This document shows positions 42,041 through 51,790 of a stretch of 64,000 nucleotides of DNA, in pieces. How positions within the stretch are numbered: position 1 is the first letter of the stretch; the number at the start of each line of letters is the position of its first letter. Position numbers and translations under genes: made by a program. The DNA is from Methylotenera sp. (GTDB lineage Bacteria; Pseudomonadota; Gammaproteobacteria; Burkholderiales; Methylophilaceae). The notes beneath the pieces are model-generated. The model made no database searches and was not told the DNA's origin. It saw only the letters and a list, made by a program, of their open reading frames with translations. The DNA lies in assembly GCA_030682715.1 (NCBI GenBank), contig JAUXNQ010000037.1, forward strand, positions 1 through 64,000, given 5' to 3'.

Positions 42041-42350
42041 GCAAAAATATCAACTACCCATTAAGAACAACCGTTCGCCTATCAAATGCGTTGAGTCATT
42101 CACATTTCAACAGGCTCAGACCGTAAGCCAGCATTTGGCTTGTCCGTGGAATATATGCAATAAACCGCATTATTCACACGCCAAAGGTCCCCAATTTACT
42201 ACCCGTAAAGGGCATCACCACCAATCTTAAGTAGCTAAAGCTACAAGATTGGTGCGATAAGCCACTAAAGTGGCAAGTAAAGTGTGAAGGTCGAACAGAA
42301 GTTGATACTTCACCGTGGCGTATCTATAGTATAGAAACTTGAATTTTTAG
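42041..42350. repeat. hairpin-rich element B, related to 18012-18279
   Basis: Shares cagaccgt-agccag, ccccaattt, ttattcacacgc, ggcaag-aaagtgtgaa and ttcaccgtgg with element A. Stem-loops include GCCACTAAAGTGGC and a nested pair, ACCAATCTT/AAGATTGGT around GTAGCTAAAGCTAC. Relative to element A the first stem has paired changes (GCCAG/CTGGC versus GCCAC/GTGGC). The 42060-42120 part resembles a decayed REP (aaccgttcgcc, tttcaacaggctcag). A 63-codon reading frame across it looks accidental. Confidence 0.65.
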
Positions 42351-42442
42351 AGGTGGGCGCGCTCAATTTTGAAGCGCAACATTTTCCTCCAGAAAATGTT
42401 GCATGGCTAAGTGCCTACCTTATTTTGCTCATTACTTTAGCG

Positions 42443-42462
42443 TTGTACACTTAACTGTACAA
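42443..42462. promoter_or_regulatory. palindromic operator candidate upstream of xfp
   Basis: TTGTACACTTAACTGTACAA is a near-perfect 20-bp palindrome, 60 bp before the phosphoketolase ATG. AT-rich sequence with a possible -10 (cataat, 42469-42474) follows. A repressor or activator site is likely by shape and place; the binding protein is not known. Confidence 0.55.
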
Positions 42463-42521
42463 ATCAGTCATAATATATAACCGTTGGATTTAACAGCACA
42501 CATTGAGCAGAGGCCCATTTA

Positions 42522-44900
42522 ATGAACAACCTGCAAACTACTCCCCCACTTTCTGACCAAGAGTTAGAACTCACCCACAAGTATTGGCAAGCCTGTAATT
42601 ATTTATCTGCTGGCATGATTTATCTGCGCGATAACGTATTGTTAAAAAACCCACTCAAACCAGAGCATATCAAACAACGCTTACTTGGGCATTGGGGCTC
42701 TAGTCCAGGGTTGAGTTTTGCTTATGTTCACATCAATCGACTCATCAAAAAATTTGATCTGAATGCCATCTTTCTAGCTGGCCCAGGACATGGCGCACCC
42801 GGTGTGCTAGGTCCAATTTACCTTGAAGGTACTTACAGCGAGGTTTACCCAAACAAAAGTGAAAATGAAGAAGGCCTAAAACTCTTTTTTAAAGAGTTCT
42901 CATTTCCTGGTGGGATTGGTAGCCATTGCACCCCTGAAATGCCAGGCTCTATCCATGAAGGAGGCGAGCTAGGTTACAGTATTTCACATGCGTTTGGCGC
43001 GGCTTACGACAACCCAGACCTGCTGGTTACCGTCATGGTTGGCGATGGTGAATCTGAAACAGGCCCACTTGCCACCTCTTGGCATTCAAATAAATTTTTA
43101 AATCCCATTCGTGATGGCGCTGTGTTGCCAATACTGCACTTGAATGGCTATAAAATTAATAACCCCAGTATTCTTTCGCGTATTTCGCATGATGAAATTA
43201 AACATCTATTCATGGGGTACGGATGGACGCCGCACTTTGTAGAAGGTAGCGACCCTGACATCATGCACCAGAAGATGGCTGCCACATTAGAACAATGCAT
43301 TCAAGAGATTAAAGCGATACAAAAAACAGCACGCGATAGCAACAACCCCAAACGTCCACTGTGGCCAATGATCGTGTTACGAAGCCCTAAAGGATGGACA
43401 GGCCCTCAAGAAGTTGATGGCCACAAAGTAGAAGGCTTCTGGCGCGCGCATCAGGTGCCGATGAGTAACGTTAAGGACAACCCTCAGCATCTGACGCAAC
43501 TAGAAAGCTGGTTACGGAGTTATCAACCAGAACAATTGTTTGACGAAAATGGCCAATTAAATGCCGAGCTAAAAACCCTTGCCCCGCAAAAAGAACGCCG
43601 TATGAGCGCAAACCCTCACGGCAATGGTGGCTTATTGCGCAAAGCATTGCGTATGCCTAACTTTAACGATCATGCGCTTGCATTAGAAGCCCCTGGAAAG
43701 GTTTCCGCACCTAATACAAAGCCACTGGGTAAATTTCTACGCGATATCATGCAAAAAAATATGCATAATTTTCGCGTATTTGGCCCAGATGAAAACAGCT
43801 CAAATAAACTTGATGACATCTATGAGGTAAGTAAAAAAACATGGCTAGCCGACTACTTGCCAGAAGATGCCGATGGCGGTGAGCTATCTCCAGATGGTCG
43901 TGTCATGGAGATGCTATCTGAACATACTGTTGAAGGCTGGTTAGAAGGCTATTTACTCACTGGTCGCCACGGTTTCTTCTCAACTTACGAGTCTTTTGTA
44001 CACGTCATTGACTCGATGTTTAACCAACACGCAAAATGGCTAGCAATGTCTAAAGATGTGCCGTGGCGTGCGCCTATTTCATCTTTAAATTTGTTGATTA
44101 CCTCTACCGTATGGCGGCAAGATCACAACGGATTCACGCATCAAGACCCTGGTTTTTTGGACATTGTGGTCAACAAAAGCCCAGAAGTCACACGTATTTA
44201 CCTACCGCCCGATGTGAACTGCTTACTATCAGTGGCAAACCACTGCCTTAACAGCACAGATTACATTAATGTAATTGTTTGCGACAAACAAAAACATCTG
44301 CAATATTTAAATATGGACGCAGCCATTGAGCATTGCACCAAAGGTCTAGGTATATGGGATTGGGCAAGTAACGACCAAGGTGAAGAACCCGATCTCGTCA
44401 TGGCGTGTGCAGGCGATATACCCACCAAAGAGGCACTAGCGGCAACTTCCTTATTACGTGAGCATTTTCCGCAAATTAAAGTACGCTTCATTAACGTCGT
44501 GGACCTGTATAAGCTGTCACCTCAAACCGAGCACCCTCACGGCTTATCTGATCGTGAGTTTGATAGCCTGTTTACTACGGACAAGCCTATCATCTTTAAC
44601 TTCCATGGTTATCCATATCTGATACATCGCCTTGCCTACCGCAGAACCAACCACGATAATTTGCATGTACGCGGCTACAAAGAAAAAGGCAGTATCAATA
44701 CGCCATTAGAGCTCGCCATACAAAATCAGATTGACCGATTCAGCTTAGCGATTGATGCCATTAACCGCATCCCATCCCTACAAAAAATTGGCGGGCATGT
44801 TCAAGAAAAGCTACGCAACAGACAAATTGAATGTTGTAGATACGCCTATGAACATGGTGTTGATCTACCTGAAGAAGATCAGTGGGCATGGAAACACTAA
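42522..44900 (+). CDS. xfp: phosphoketolase (xylulose-5-P/fructose-6-P)
   Basis: A TPP enzyme that splits xylulose-5-phosphate (or fructose-6-phosphate) with phosphate into acetyl-phosphate and an aldose phosphate. The protein has 792 residues, full length. Family marks are [20 protein letters not shown], the TPP-binding [39 protein letters not shown] and [15 protein letters not shown]. It overlaps acetate kinase, which turns acetyl-phosphate into acetate with ATP gain. Confidence 0.96.
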   Translation: MNNLQTTPPLSDQELELTHKYWQACNYLSAGMIYLRDNVLLKNPLKPEHIKQRLLGHWGSSPGLSFAYVHINRLIKKFDLNAIFLAGPGHGAPGVLGPIYLEGTYSEVYPNKSENEEGLKLFFKEFSFPGGIGSHCTPEMPGSIHEGGELGYSISHAFGAAYDNPDLLVTVMVGDGESETGPLATSWHSNKFLNPIRDGAVLPILHLNGYKINNPSILSRISHDEIKHLFMGYGWTPHFVEGSDPDIMHQKMAATLEQCIQEIKAIQKTARDSNNPKRPLWPMIVLRSPKGWTGPQEVDGHKVEGFWRAHQVPMSNVKDNPQHLTQLESWLRSYQPEQLFDENGQLNAELKTLAPQKERRMSANPHGNGGLLRKALRMPNFNDHALALEAPGKVSAPNTKPLGKFLRDIMQKNMHNFRVFGPDENSSNKLDDIYEVSKKTWLADYLPEDADGGELSPDGRVMEMLSEHTVEGWLEGYLLTGRHGFFSTYESFVHVIDSMFNQHAKWLAMSKDVPWRAPISSLNLLITSTVWRQDHNGFTHQDPGFLDIVVNKSPEVTRIYLPPDVNCLLSVANHCLNSTDYINVIVCDKQKHLQYLNMDAAIEHCTKGLGIWDWASNDQGEEPDLVMACAGDIPTKEALAATSLLREHFPQIKVRFINVVDLYKLSPQTEHPHGLSDREFDSLFTTDKPIIFNFHGYPYLIHRLAYRRTNHDNLHVRGYKEKGSINTPLELAIQNQIDRFSLAIDAINRIPSLQKIGGHVQEKLRNRQIECCRYAYEHGVDLPEEDQWAWKH

Positions 44901-46012
44901 CCACGCTGACCATCAATTGTGGCTCATCTAGCGTCAAGGCCAGTTTATTTCTGGCTGATGGTCAACGTATTAATTATTGCTACAGGCAACCCCCAGACCA
45001 AAAACATGGCAACTACCATGCTAAAGCCTTTGAGCAATTGCTGGATGACTTAAAAGTAGCACTTACAAACGATAACAGCACCTTACAAAAACGTACGCTG
45101 GTAATTGGTCACCGCTTTGTGCACGGTGGTGATATCGCCGAGGCTGCCAGACTCATTGACGCGAACGAACTCAACAGACTTGAAAGCATCACACATTTAG
45201 CACCGCTACACATGCCAAGTAACCTGCAAGGTGTGGATATTTGTACCCAAGCCTTTGCTCATCGATTTAAGCTAATTCAAGTCGCCTGTTTTGATACAGC
45301 CTTTCATCACACGCTATCAGAACTAGCCTATCGCCTACCAATACCTAAAGCACTCGATTATCGACGTTATGGATTTCATGGGCTTAATTATGCAAATATT
45401 ACACAACAATTAACCCAACACCTTGGTAAAACTTCCAATGGTCATATTGTAATTGCGCATCTTGGTAGTGGTGCCAGTTTATGCCTGATTAAAAATTTAC
45501 GCTCGATTGATACCAGTATGGGCTACTCCCCTGCTGGCGGCATTCCAATGGGAACACGTAGTGGGGATATTGACCCAGGTGTGATGCTAGAACTGGCAAA
45601 AGACCATGACTATCATGCACTGTCTGAACTTGTTTATCAAAAAATGGGCTTATTGGCACTTTCAAATGGCGAAAGTAGCGATATGTCGGCACTGATTGCA
45701 AGTAATAGCACTCACGCCAAGTTTGCGATTGCTTTTTTTACAAGACAAGTTAGGGCTACAATAGGCGCATACGCAGCTAAAGTGGGCGGCCTTGATGCCA
45801 TTGTCTTTACAGGTGGTATTGGAGAACACTCGGCATTAGTACGTAAGATGATTTGTGAGCATCTTGAATTTATGGGATTCAAATTAGATGTTGAAAAAAA
45901 CCAACAACATGCCACACTATTAAGTAACGCAGATTCAAAACCTATTTTGATGATTCCAGCCGATGAGGAAGCAGAAATTGCTAGATTAGCCTATAGTTTC
46001 AGCCATCTATAG
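44888..46012 (+). CDS. ackA: acetate kinase
   Basis: Converts acetyl-phosphate plus ADP to acetate plus ATP, or the reverse. It has 374 residues from ATG 44888; an upstream GTG at 44882 is possible. Signatures are [15 protein letters not shown] at the N-terminus, [25 protein letters not shown] and [37 protein letters not shown] is near the C-terminus. It is slightly shorter than E. coli AckA (400). It overlaps xfp by 13 bp, so the two products are made together. Confidence 0.95.
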   Translation: METLTTLTINCGSSSVKASLFLADGQRINYCYRQPPDQKHGNYHAKAFEQLLDDLKVALTNDNSTLQKRTLVIGHRFVHGGDIAEAARLIDANELNRLESITHLAPLHMPSNLQGVDICTQAFAHRFKLIQVACFDTAFHHTLSELAYRLPIPKALDYRRYGFHGLNYANITQQLTQHLGKTSNGHIVIAHLGSGASLCLIKNLRSIDTSMGYSPAGGIPMGTRSGDIDPGVMLELAKDHDYHALSELVYQKMGLLALSNGESSDMSALIASNSTHAKFAIAFFTRQVRATIGAYAAKVGGLDAIVFTGGIGEHSALVRKMICEHLEFMGFKLDVEKNQQHATLLSNADSKPILMIPADEEAEIARLAYSFSHL

Positions 46013-46066
46013 CTTTAGTCATCCAAAATTTCAGCATTTAGGCACCGCTTTATTAAGGAGAGTAAT

Positions 46067-46954
46067 ATGCAACCCATTACCCATGTAGTCGCAGGTACTG
46101 ATTTTTCAGCGGAAGCAGATTTGGCCGTCAATCGTGCCGCCTTAATTAGCAAAGCACTCGGTGCGAAACTGCATCTTATCCATGTTGTACATCCGCTGGA
46201 TTTATACGCAGGCTCCGAGCTTTCCTTCAGCTTTCAAACGCACTATCAACAAGCGCAACAAGAGATTGTCAAAACGCAAATAGACACGTTGGCATTTAAA
46301 CTGCGAGAGCAATTTAATATTGCCGTAGAAGCGGCAACCCGAATAGGCCGTGCGCATACTGAAATCTCCAATTATGCTGATCAAGTCCATGCTGGGGTGA
46401 TTGTTGCTGGTGCTCAAGGCGAGCATTCCTTACTTGAAAAGCTATTAGGCTCAACCAGCTCAAGACTTATGGCAGTTTCAAAATGCTCAATCCTGATTGT
46501 TAAAAATAAAGATGTGGCGACACCACCATACCGTCACGTCATCGCAGCAGTGAACTTCTCAGCTGGTGCAGAGAAAGTACCTGTCATGACGCGTACGATT
46601 GCTCCCGAAGCTCAAATTGAAGGCTTACTGATATTTGATACCAATCAGGAAGCGCATATGTACAAAGCAGGTATGAATGAAGCACTATTACAACAATACC
46701 GTACTCAAGCATTGGCAGATGCAGATAGCAAACTCAGTGCAATCTTTAACGAACAGGCACTTGGTACAAAGGTATCTAGAACAATACTTTCTGGCTACCC
46801 ATCACAGAGTATTTGCAATCATGCAAAAACACAGCGCGCTGATTTAATCACAATAGGTAAAAATGAGAAAAGCGGGATTGAAAACTGGTTACTTGGCAGT
46901 GTAAGTAAGGGTGTTGCTTATTCAGCAACGTGCGATGTGCTTTTAACTAATTAA
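46067..46954 (+). CDS. tandem universal stress protein
   Basis: A 295-residue protein of two UspA domains. The first (about 1-145) has the ATP-type motif GAQGEHSLLEKLLGSTS. The second (about 150-295) ends GKNEKSGIENWLLGSVS, where the second glycine of G-x2-G is replaced by Glu, so nucleotide binding there is uncertain. AAGGAGAG precedes the ATG. It follows ackA by about 50 bp. UspA genes often accompany low-oxygen energy metabolism genes, which fits this neighbourhood. Confidence 0.9.
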   Translation: MQPITHVVAGTDFSAEADLAVNRAALISKALGAKLHLIHVVHPLDLYAGSELSFSFQTHYQQAQQEIVKTQIDTLAFKLREQFNIAVEAATRIGRAHTEISNYADQVHAGVIVAGAQGEHSLLEKLLGSTSSRLMAVSKCSILIVKNKDVATPPYRHVIAAVNFSAGAEKVPVMTRTIAPEAQIEGLLIFDTNQEAHMYKAGMNEALLQQYRTQALADADSKLSAIFNEQALGTKVSRTILSGYPSQSICNHAKTQRADLITIGKNEKSGIENWLLGSVSKGVAYSATCDVLLTN

Positions 46955-47168
46955 GGAAATGCGGAATAAGTGCCTGCGCGAGCAAATTGCTGCGTTGCGC
47001 GGTTTTTTGGTTTCGGCCGCCACTTTCAGTGGCTTAACATCGCCTTGCGAGTTAGCCTACACCGCAACCAAAGGTTGTCGCAACCTCGCTGTATACCGCA
47101 TACTATATCGGTTTCTGCGGTTCCGTGCGCCTTTATCTCGCTCGGCGACTTATTCCGCGTTTTCTTAA
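46951..47168 (+). repeat. MITE-like dispersed repeat, copy 2 (complete)
   Basis: A 218-bp element with 21-bp imperfect terminal inverted repeats: TTAAGGAAATGCGGAATAAGT at 46951, and the complement of TTAAGAAAACGCGGAATAAGT at 47148-47168 (19 of 21 match). It contains the hairpin GCCACTTTCAGTGGC. The second copy is at 1-190 in the opposite orientation. It has no transposase; two overlapping reading frames of about 70 codons inside it look accidental. It separates the convergent uspA and D-LDH genes. Confidence 0.85.
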
Positions 47169-47208
47169 AAAATACTGAGTAACAAACTAAAGCGATGACG
47201 ACAATCAA

Positions 47209-48210
47209 TTAAACAAGTCGCTCCACAGAAACGGGATGCACAGCGCTTCCCGCATGCTCATACGCAGAAATATTTGCAATGGTGGTTTTGGCGATTTCGG
47301 TCAACGCCTCATCAGTAAAAAATCCCTGATGTCCAGTAATCACTACATTTGGAAACGTCAATAAACGTGCAAATACATCATCATGAATAACCGTGCTGGA
47401 TAAATCCCTGAAAAATAAATTCTCTTCCTCTTCGTATACATCCAGCCCCAAGCTACCAATCACACCAGACTTCAGACCACGAATAATCGCTCGAGTGTCA
47501 ATCACAGCACCTCGACTAATGTTAATCAACATCACACCACGCCTCATTAGCTTAATCGCTTTTTCATCAATTAAATGATGCGTTTCAGGCGTTAGCGGGC
47601 AATGCAAACTAACAATATCACTACTACTTAATAACTCTTCAAGTGTTACATAACTCGCACCAGCCTCTATACACTGCTGATTGGGATATGGATCATACGC
47701 CAACACTTTGCAACCAAAACCCACCATGATTTTTGCCACACATTGGCCAATTTTTCCTGTGCCAACTACACCTACAGTTTTGCCATACATATCAAAACCG
47801 AGTAGCCCATCTAAAGAAAAATTAGCTTCTCGCACGCGAGCGCTAGCACGATGAATTTTGCGGTTTAACGTCAACATTAAGGCAACGGCATGTTCAGCCA
47901 CTGAATGTGGTGAATATTCTGGCACGCGTGCCACAGTAATGCCGTGCAATTTTGCAGCCTCTAAATCTACATGATTAAAGCCAGCACAACGCAGAGTAAT
48001 TAACTGCACATGTTGCTTTGCAAGGGTTGCAATTACTTCAGCATCAAGCACATCATTCACAAATACACACACAGCTTGTGCACCTTCTACAGCAAAAACA
48101 GTGGTTGCATCAAGTCTAGGCTCTAAATAAACCAATTGATGACGACCTGCATTGGCTGCTTCAAGATAAGCTTTATCGTAAGATTTAGTACTAAATACAG
48201 CAACGCGCAT
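47209..48210 (-). CDS. ldhA: D-lactate dehydrogenase-like 2-hydroxyacid dehydrogenase
   Basis: An NAD-dependent D-2-hydroxyacid dehydrogenase, 333 residues, close to E. coli LdhA in length. The substrate Arg lies in LRCAGFNHVDLEAA. The Rossmann motif is VGVVGTGKIGQCVAKIM. INISRGAVIDT is the family signature, and the catalytic His is in VITGHQGFFTDEAL. D-lactate is the likeliest substrate by overall pattern, but related acids are possible. It lies opposite the xfp-ackA-usp genes. Confidence 0.88.
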   Translation of the reverse strand: MRVAVFSTKSYDKAYLEAANAGRHQLVYLEPRLDATTVFAVEGAQAVCVFVNDVLDAEVIATLAKQHVQLITLRCAGFNHVDLEAAKLHGITVARVPEYSPHSVAEHAVALMLTLNRKIHRASARVREANFSLDGLLGFDMYGKTVGVVGTGKIGQCVAKIMVGFGCKVLAYDPYPNQQCIEAGASYVTLEELLSSSDIVSLHCPLTPETHHLIDEKAIKLMRRGVMLINISRGAVIDTRAIIRGLKSGVIGSLGLDVYEEEENLFFRDLSSTVIHDDVFARLLTFPNVVITGHQGFFTDEALTEIAKTTIANISAYEHAGSAVHPVSVERLV

Positions 48211-48311
48211 TTTTTACTCGCTAACCATGAAATAAAATGAGTGGAAACTTCAGCATCATCACAACAGAACCTAAATAGAACGTAATTTTATCTATTAATA
48301 AAGTAATAAAA

Positions 48312-49160
48312 TCATGGACTAACATGCACCGTGATGCCATATGCTCGGATACGCTGCCCCATCGCCTCTAGCCATTCGGCAGGTAATCTTGACAGCCTAT
48401 CGGCTTCAATCTGCTCCGAGCGACGCGCAAGCCCATAAAGATGCACACCTTTAATCACATCTTTCGCCTGATTAACCAAATCCAGATAATCGTTGATATC
48501 TGTTTCACTTGGCGGTACGCCATCTAAGGAGAACATGCAGGTTTGTATAAAGGTTGGACAAGCCATTGCACACTGTCTCAAGCGTTGCAAATGGCTCTCT
48601 GGATTTAAGTTCACGTCATTCACTTGTGCAATCGCAGCTTTAGAGCCGCCATCCACCTTAAACCAAACCTCGCCATTCAGTTTTGCCAGATGCTTTATGC
48701 TCTCAAGCACCAAAGGCTTATCCATCAGACTTCCATTGGTGATAAGCCGCACTTTAATTTTGCCAAGCAGGTCAAAATCACGCAGCACTTGCTCTACCAA
48801 TGTCAGCACTTGTGGAAACTCTTTCGCACTGGTTGGCTCACCGTTACCAGAAAATGCAATGTCTTTAAGCTGGCGGTCTTCTTCATTGACCTGGCGTTGC
48901 ATAAAGTCACCATGCAACACGTCATTAAGAAACCCACGTAGTTCTTGCTCTAAGACATCCAGTTCGATTGCAGGAGGTGACCCTCGAGTAAGATTAGGCA
49001 CATTGCAATAGATACAGCGCCAGTTACAGGCGTTATTGACATTAAGATTGATACCAACAGATACACCACCAGCACGTCGTGAAATCACTGGGTAAATATA
49101 CTTAAGCCCGACTACATCACGATTATGGTCTGTGGTGGTTAGATGGATTTTTATGGTCAT
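48312..49160 (-). CDS. radical SAM protein (COG0731-like)
   Basis: A 282-residue AdoMet radical enzyme. The 4Fe-4S motif is NNACNWRCIYCNVPN (CX3CX2C). The SAM-binding GGE-like stretch is DIAFSGNGEPTSAKEF, and VRLITNGSLMDKP and VWFKVDGGSKAAI follow. The pattern resembles the COG0731 group; the product is unknown. No precursor peptide or partner gene is recognisable beside it. It lies downstream of fnr on the same strand, about 120 bp away. Confidence 0.8.
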   Translation of the reverse strand: MTIKIHLTTTDHNRDVVGLKYIYPVISRRAGGVSVGINLNVNNACNWRCIYCNVPNLTRGSPPAIELDVLEQELRGFLNDVLHGDFMQRQVNEEDRQLKDIAFSGNGEPTSAKEFPQVLTLVEQVLRDFDLLGKIKVRLITNGSLMDKPLVLESIKHLAKLNGEVWFKVDGGSKAAIAQVNDVNLNPESHLQRLRQCAMACPTFIQTCMFSLDGVPPSETDINDYLDLVNQAKDVIKGVHLYGLARRSEQIEADRLSRLPAEWLEAMGQRIRAYGITVHVSP

Positions 49161-49183
49161 GCAGGAATTATTACCGTTAAGTC

Positions 49184-49228
49184 TTAAGGTTTTAAGGCGT
49201 CTTAAGATTCTAAGTGTTAAGGTTTTAA
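49184..49228. repeat. short direct repeats in the fnr to radical-SAM gap
   Basis: TTAAGGTTTTAA occurs at 49184-49195 and again at 49217-49228, within a run of similar TTAAG pieces. The function is unclear; they may be binding sites or slippage products in the leader of the radical SAM gene. Confidence 0.55.
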
Positions 49229-49283
49229 ATCGTAGATTGACTTGAAACTCGTCATTAAAATGCTTAATACTCCAAAATACTGA

Positions 49284-50015
49284 CTAAAAATAAGTTTGCG
49301 GATTAAATATTTTTTTCAACGCTTCTGGTGCCAGTATTTTGACGTAACGTTGTTTTACTTCGATAATACCTTCTTCACTAAACTTAGAAAAAGCACGGCT
49401 CACTGTTTCTAATTTAAGACCTAAATAACTGCCAATTTCTTCGCGCGTCATCCTCAGCACTAATTCAGATTGAGACAACCCTCGGGCATGCAAGCGCTGT
49501 AAAAGATTGAGCAAGAATGCAGCTAAACGCTCTTCTGCCCGCATATTTCCCAATAACATCATTACACTGTTCTCACGCACAATTTCACGGCTCATAATTT
49601 TATGCACGTGCCTTTGTAACGCAGGCAGCTCACGTGAAAGGTCTTCGACCATTGCAAAAGGCATTACACAGACTTCCGCATCTTCCAACGCAATCGCATT
49701 ACAGTTATGACGATCAGTCACAATACCATCCATGCCGATAATTTCACCCGCCATTTGGAAGCCAGTCACTTGCTCACGACCATCTTCAATGGTCACACAG
49801 GTTTTAAAAAAACCAGTGCGTATTGCATATAAGGAAGTAAACGTATCACCACTGTTAAATAACAACTCTCCTTGCTTCACGCGGCGGCGCTTTTCCACCA
49901 TATCATCAAGTTTTTTCATTTCATCGACATTAAACCCAGCAGGCATACAAAGCTCGCGCAGATTACAGTTTGAGCAAGCGACTTTAATAGTTTCTAGATT
50001 TAGAGCAGGTTGCAT
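49284..50015 (-). CDS. fnr: FNR-type oxygen-sensing transcription factor
   Basis: A 243-residue CRP/FNR regulator that binds DNA under low oxygen through a 4Fe-4S cluster. The cluster cysteines are C14, C17 and C23 (CSNCNLRELC, spacing as in E. coli FNR) plus C116 in ALEDAEVCVMPF, 93 residues after C23 as in E. coli. The recognition helix LKLETVSRAFSKF has ExxSR, which reads TTGAT half-sites. Perfect FNR boxes lie before ccoN, ompW and between fnr and hemN in this window. Confidence 0.95.
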   Translation of the reverse strand: MQPALNLETIKVACSNCNLRELCMPAGFNVDEMKKLDDMVEKRRRVKQGELLFNSGDTFTSLYAIRTGFFKTCVTIEDGREQVTGFQMAGEIIGMDGIVTDRHNCNAIALEDAEVCVMPFAMVEDLSRELPALQRHVHKIMSREIVRENSVMMLLGNMRAEERLAAFLLNLLQRLHARGLSQSELVLRMTREEIGSYLGLKLETVSRAFSKFSEEGIIEVKQRYVKILAPEALKKIFNPQTYF

Positions 50016-50104
50016 AATGCGCCCATTAATACGATTTTTCTAAGGATACCGCTTTCAGCATTTTGTCGCCAGTAAATTAAAGAATCATTATTCATAATTA
50101 TCAT

Positions 50105-50118
50105 TTGATGTGTATCAA
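50105..50118. promoter_or_regulatory. FNR box between fnr and hemN
   Basis: TTGATGTGTATCAA matches the FNR consensus exactly. Read leftward, TTTAAT (50081-50076) lies where a class II -10 for fnr would be (start point about 50070). Read rightward, only weak hexamers such as TAGAGT (50146-50151) are in reach. It may autoregulate fnr, activate hemN, or both. Confidence 0.85.
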
Positions 50119-50318
50119 AGTTATTTAACCACAGAAGTGGCAAAGTAGAGTCCTGTAGTTTGCCCTGTAAATTTAAAATATTTGCAATAACAAGAATAAT
50201 GCTCTGTAACTAGGCGAACTGCAGCATTTACCCTGACTTAAAGTTAGGGAATAAAGGCCATAGTGCAGAGTGTATTTCATATTTACAGGACAAACCATCA
50301 GGTTTAGGAGTCGCAATC

Positions 50319-51767
50319 ATGATTGCCAACAATACAATCAATTTTCCTAGCAATTCACCGACTAACAGTCAGGTTAATGAGAATAGCACCGTACCAACGC
50401 TAACACCAGAAACCTTACAAAAGTTTGACGTTTCAGGTCCTAGATATACCTCTTACCCGACTGCAGACCGCTTTGTTGAGGCATTTACTGAAGAGTCTTA
50501 TAAGCAGACTTTAGCACAACGTCGTATTGGCGGGTTAACACTGCCATTATCTATTTATGTGCATATCCCATTTTGTGAGTCACTCTGCTTCTTTTGCGCT
50601 TGCAACAAAATCGTGACTAAACATCACGAGCGCAGCGCGGAATACTTAAGGTATCTAAGCCGCGAGATTGATTTACACATTGAACACTTAGGGGCTGGTC
50701 AAACCATCTCACAATTGCACTTAGGTGGCGGCTCTCCCACATTCTTTAGCGATGACGAACTCGCTGAACTGATGGCAATGATACACCGTAGTTTTGTGTT
50801 AGCGCCTCATGGTGAATACTCAATAGAGGTTGACCCACGCACGGTTAATGAGCAGCGCTTGAAACATTTAGCAGAACTTGGATTTAACCGCCTCAGCTTT
50901 GGTGTTCAAGACTTTGATCCAGAAGTACAAAAAGCGGTGCATCGTATTCAGCCAGCAGAGCAAGTATTCTCGCTAGTAGAAGCAGCAAGACGCTTCAAGT
51001 TTGATTCAGTCAATGTTGATTTGATTTATGGGCTACCAAAACAATCGCCAGAATCATTCTCAAAAACGTTATCACAAATTGTAGAACTAAGGCCTGAAAG
51101 AATCGCATTATATGCGTATGCACACCTTCCTGAGCGATTCAAACCTCAACGACGCATTGATACATACGAGCTACCAGCGGCATCAGCCAAAATCACCATG
51201 CTATCTAATGCAATTTCCGCATTCATGAATGCAGGCTATGTTTATGTAGGCATGGATCACTTTGCCCTACCTACAGACGCACTAGCCATTGCAAAACGCC
51301 AAGGTCGATTACATCGTAACTTCCAAGGCTATAGCACACAACCAGACTGTGACTTAATCAGCCTAGGCGTTTCTGCCATTGGTCGCGTGGGTGCAACTTA
51401 CAGCCAAAATGCTAAAACACTAGAAGATTACTACGATTTTCTTAATCAAGGCAGATTCCCTATCGTACGTGGTTTAGCATTATCACGTGATGACCTTGTA
51501 CGCCGTGCCGTGATTATGGCAATTATGTGCCAAGGAGAATTGCAATATGAGTCTGTTGAGCTTGCTTACATGATTAACTTTAAAGAGTACTTTGCTACAG
51601 AACTAGCGTCGCTTAAAGAGCTAGAAAAAACTGGCATGATTATCTTAGAAAACGCAGGTCTGCAAGTCACCGATTTTGGATGGTTCTTTGTACGTGCGGT
51701 AGCCATGATTTTTGACCGTTACTTACAAACCGACCGTAACCGTGCACGGTTCTCTAAAATCATCTAA
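50319..51767 (+). CDS. hemN: oxygen-independent coproporphyrinogen III oxidase
   Basis: A radical SAM enzyme of heme synthesis that works without oxygen. It has 482 residues with a longer, polar N-terminus than E. coli HemN. Marks are KFDVSGPRYTSYPTADRF, the cluster motif HIPFCESLCFFCACNKI, LHLGGGSPTFFSDDEL and YAYAHLPERFKPQRRI. The nearby FNR box and its role fit induction under low oxygen. Confidence 0.95.
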   Translation: MIANNTINFPSNSPTNSQVNENSTVPTLTPETLQKFDVSGPRYTSYPTADRFVEAFTEESYKQTLAQRRIGGLTLPLSIYVHIPFCESLCFFCACNKIVTKHHERSAEYLRYLSREIDLHIEHLGAGQTISQLHLGGGSPTFFSDDELAELMAMIHRSFVLAPHGEYSIEVDPRTVNEQRLKHLAELGFNRLSFGVQDFDPEVQKAVHRIQPAEQVFSLVEAARRFKFDSVNVDLIYGLPKQSPESFSKTLSQIVELRPERIALYAYAHLPERFKPQRRIDTYELPAASAKITMLSNAISAFMNAGYVYVGMDHFALPTDALAIAKRQGRLHRNFQGYSTQPDCDLISLGVSAIGRVGATYSQNAKTLEDYYDFLNQGRFPIVRGLALSRDDLVRRAVIMAIMCQGELQYESVELAYMINFKEYFATELASLKELEKTGMIILENAGLQVTDFGWFFVRAVAMIFDRYLQTDRNRARFSKII

Positions 51768-51790
51768 ATAACAACTTAAGCATTAAAGCT

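Noticed and set aside
42039-42230. 63-codon frame downstream of cheW
   Set aside because: It lies across hairpin-rich repeat B and lacks a ribosome site; its sequence is explained by the repeat.
46959-47182. Two overlapping reading frames of about 70 codons inside the 218-bp repeat
   Set aside because: They lie wholly in a terminal-inverted-repeat element, show no signal or domain pattern and no ribosome site; the sister copy at 1-190 is oppositely oriented and partly decayed.
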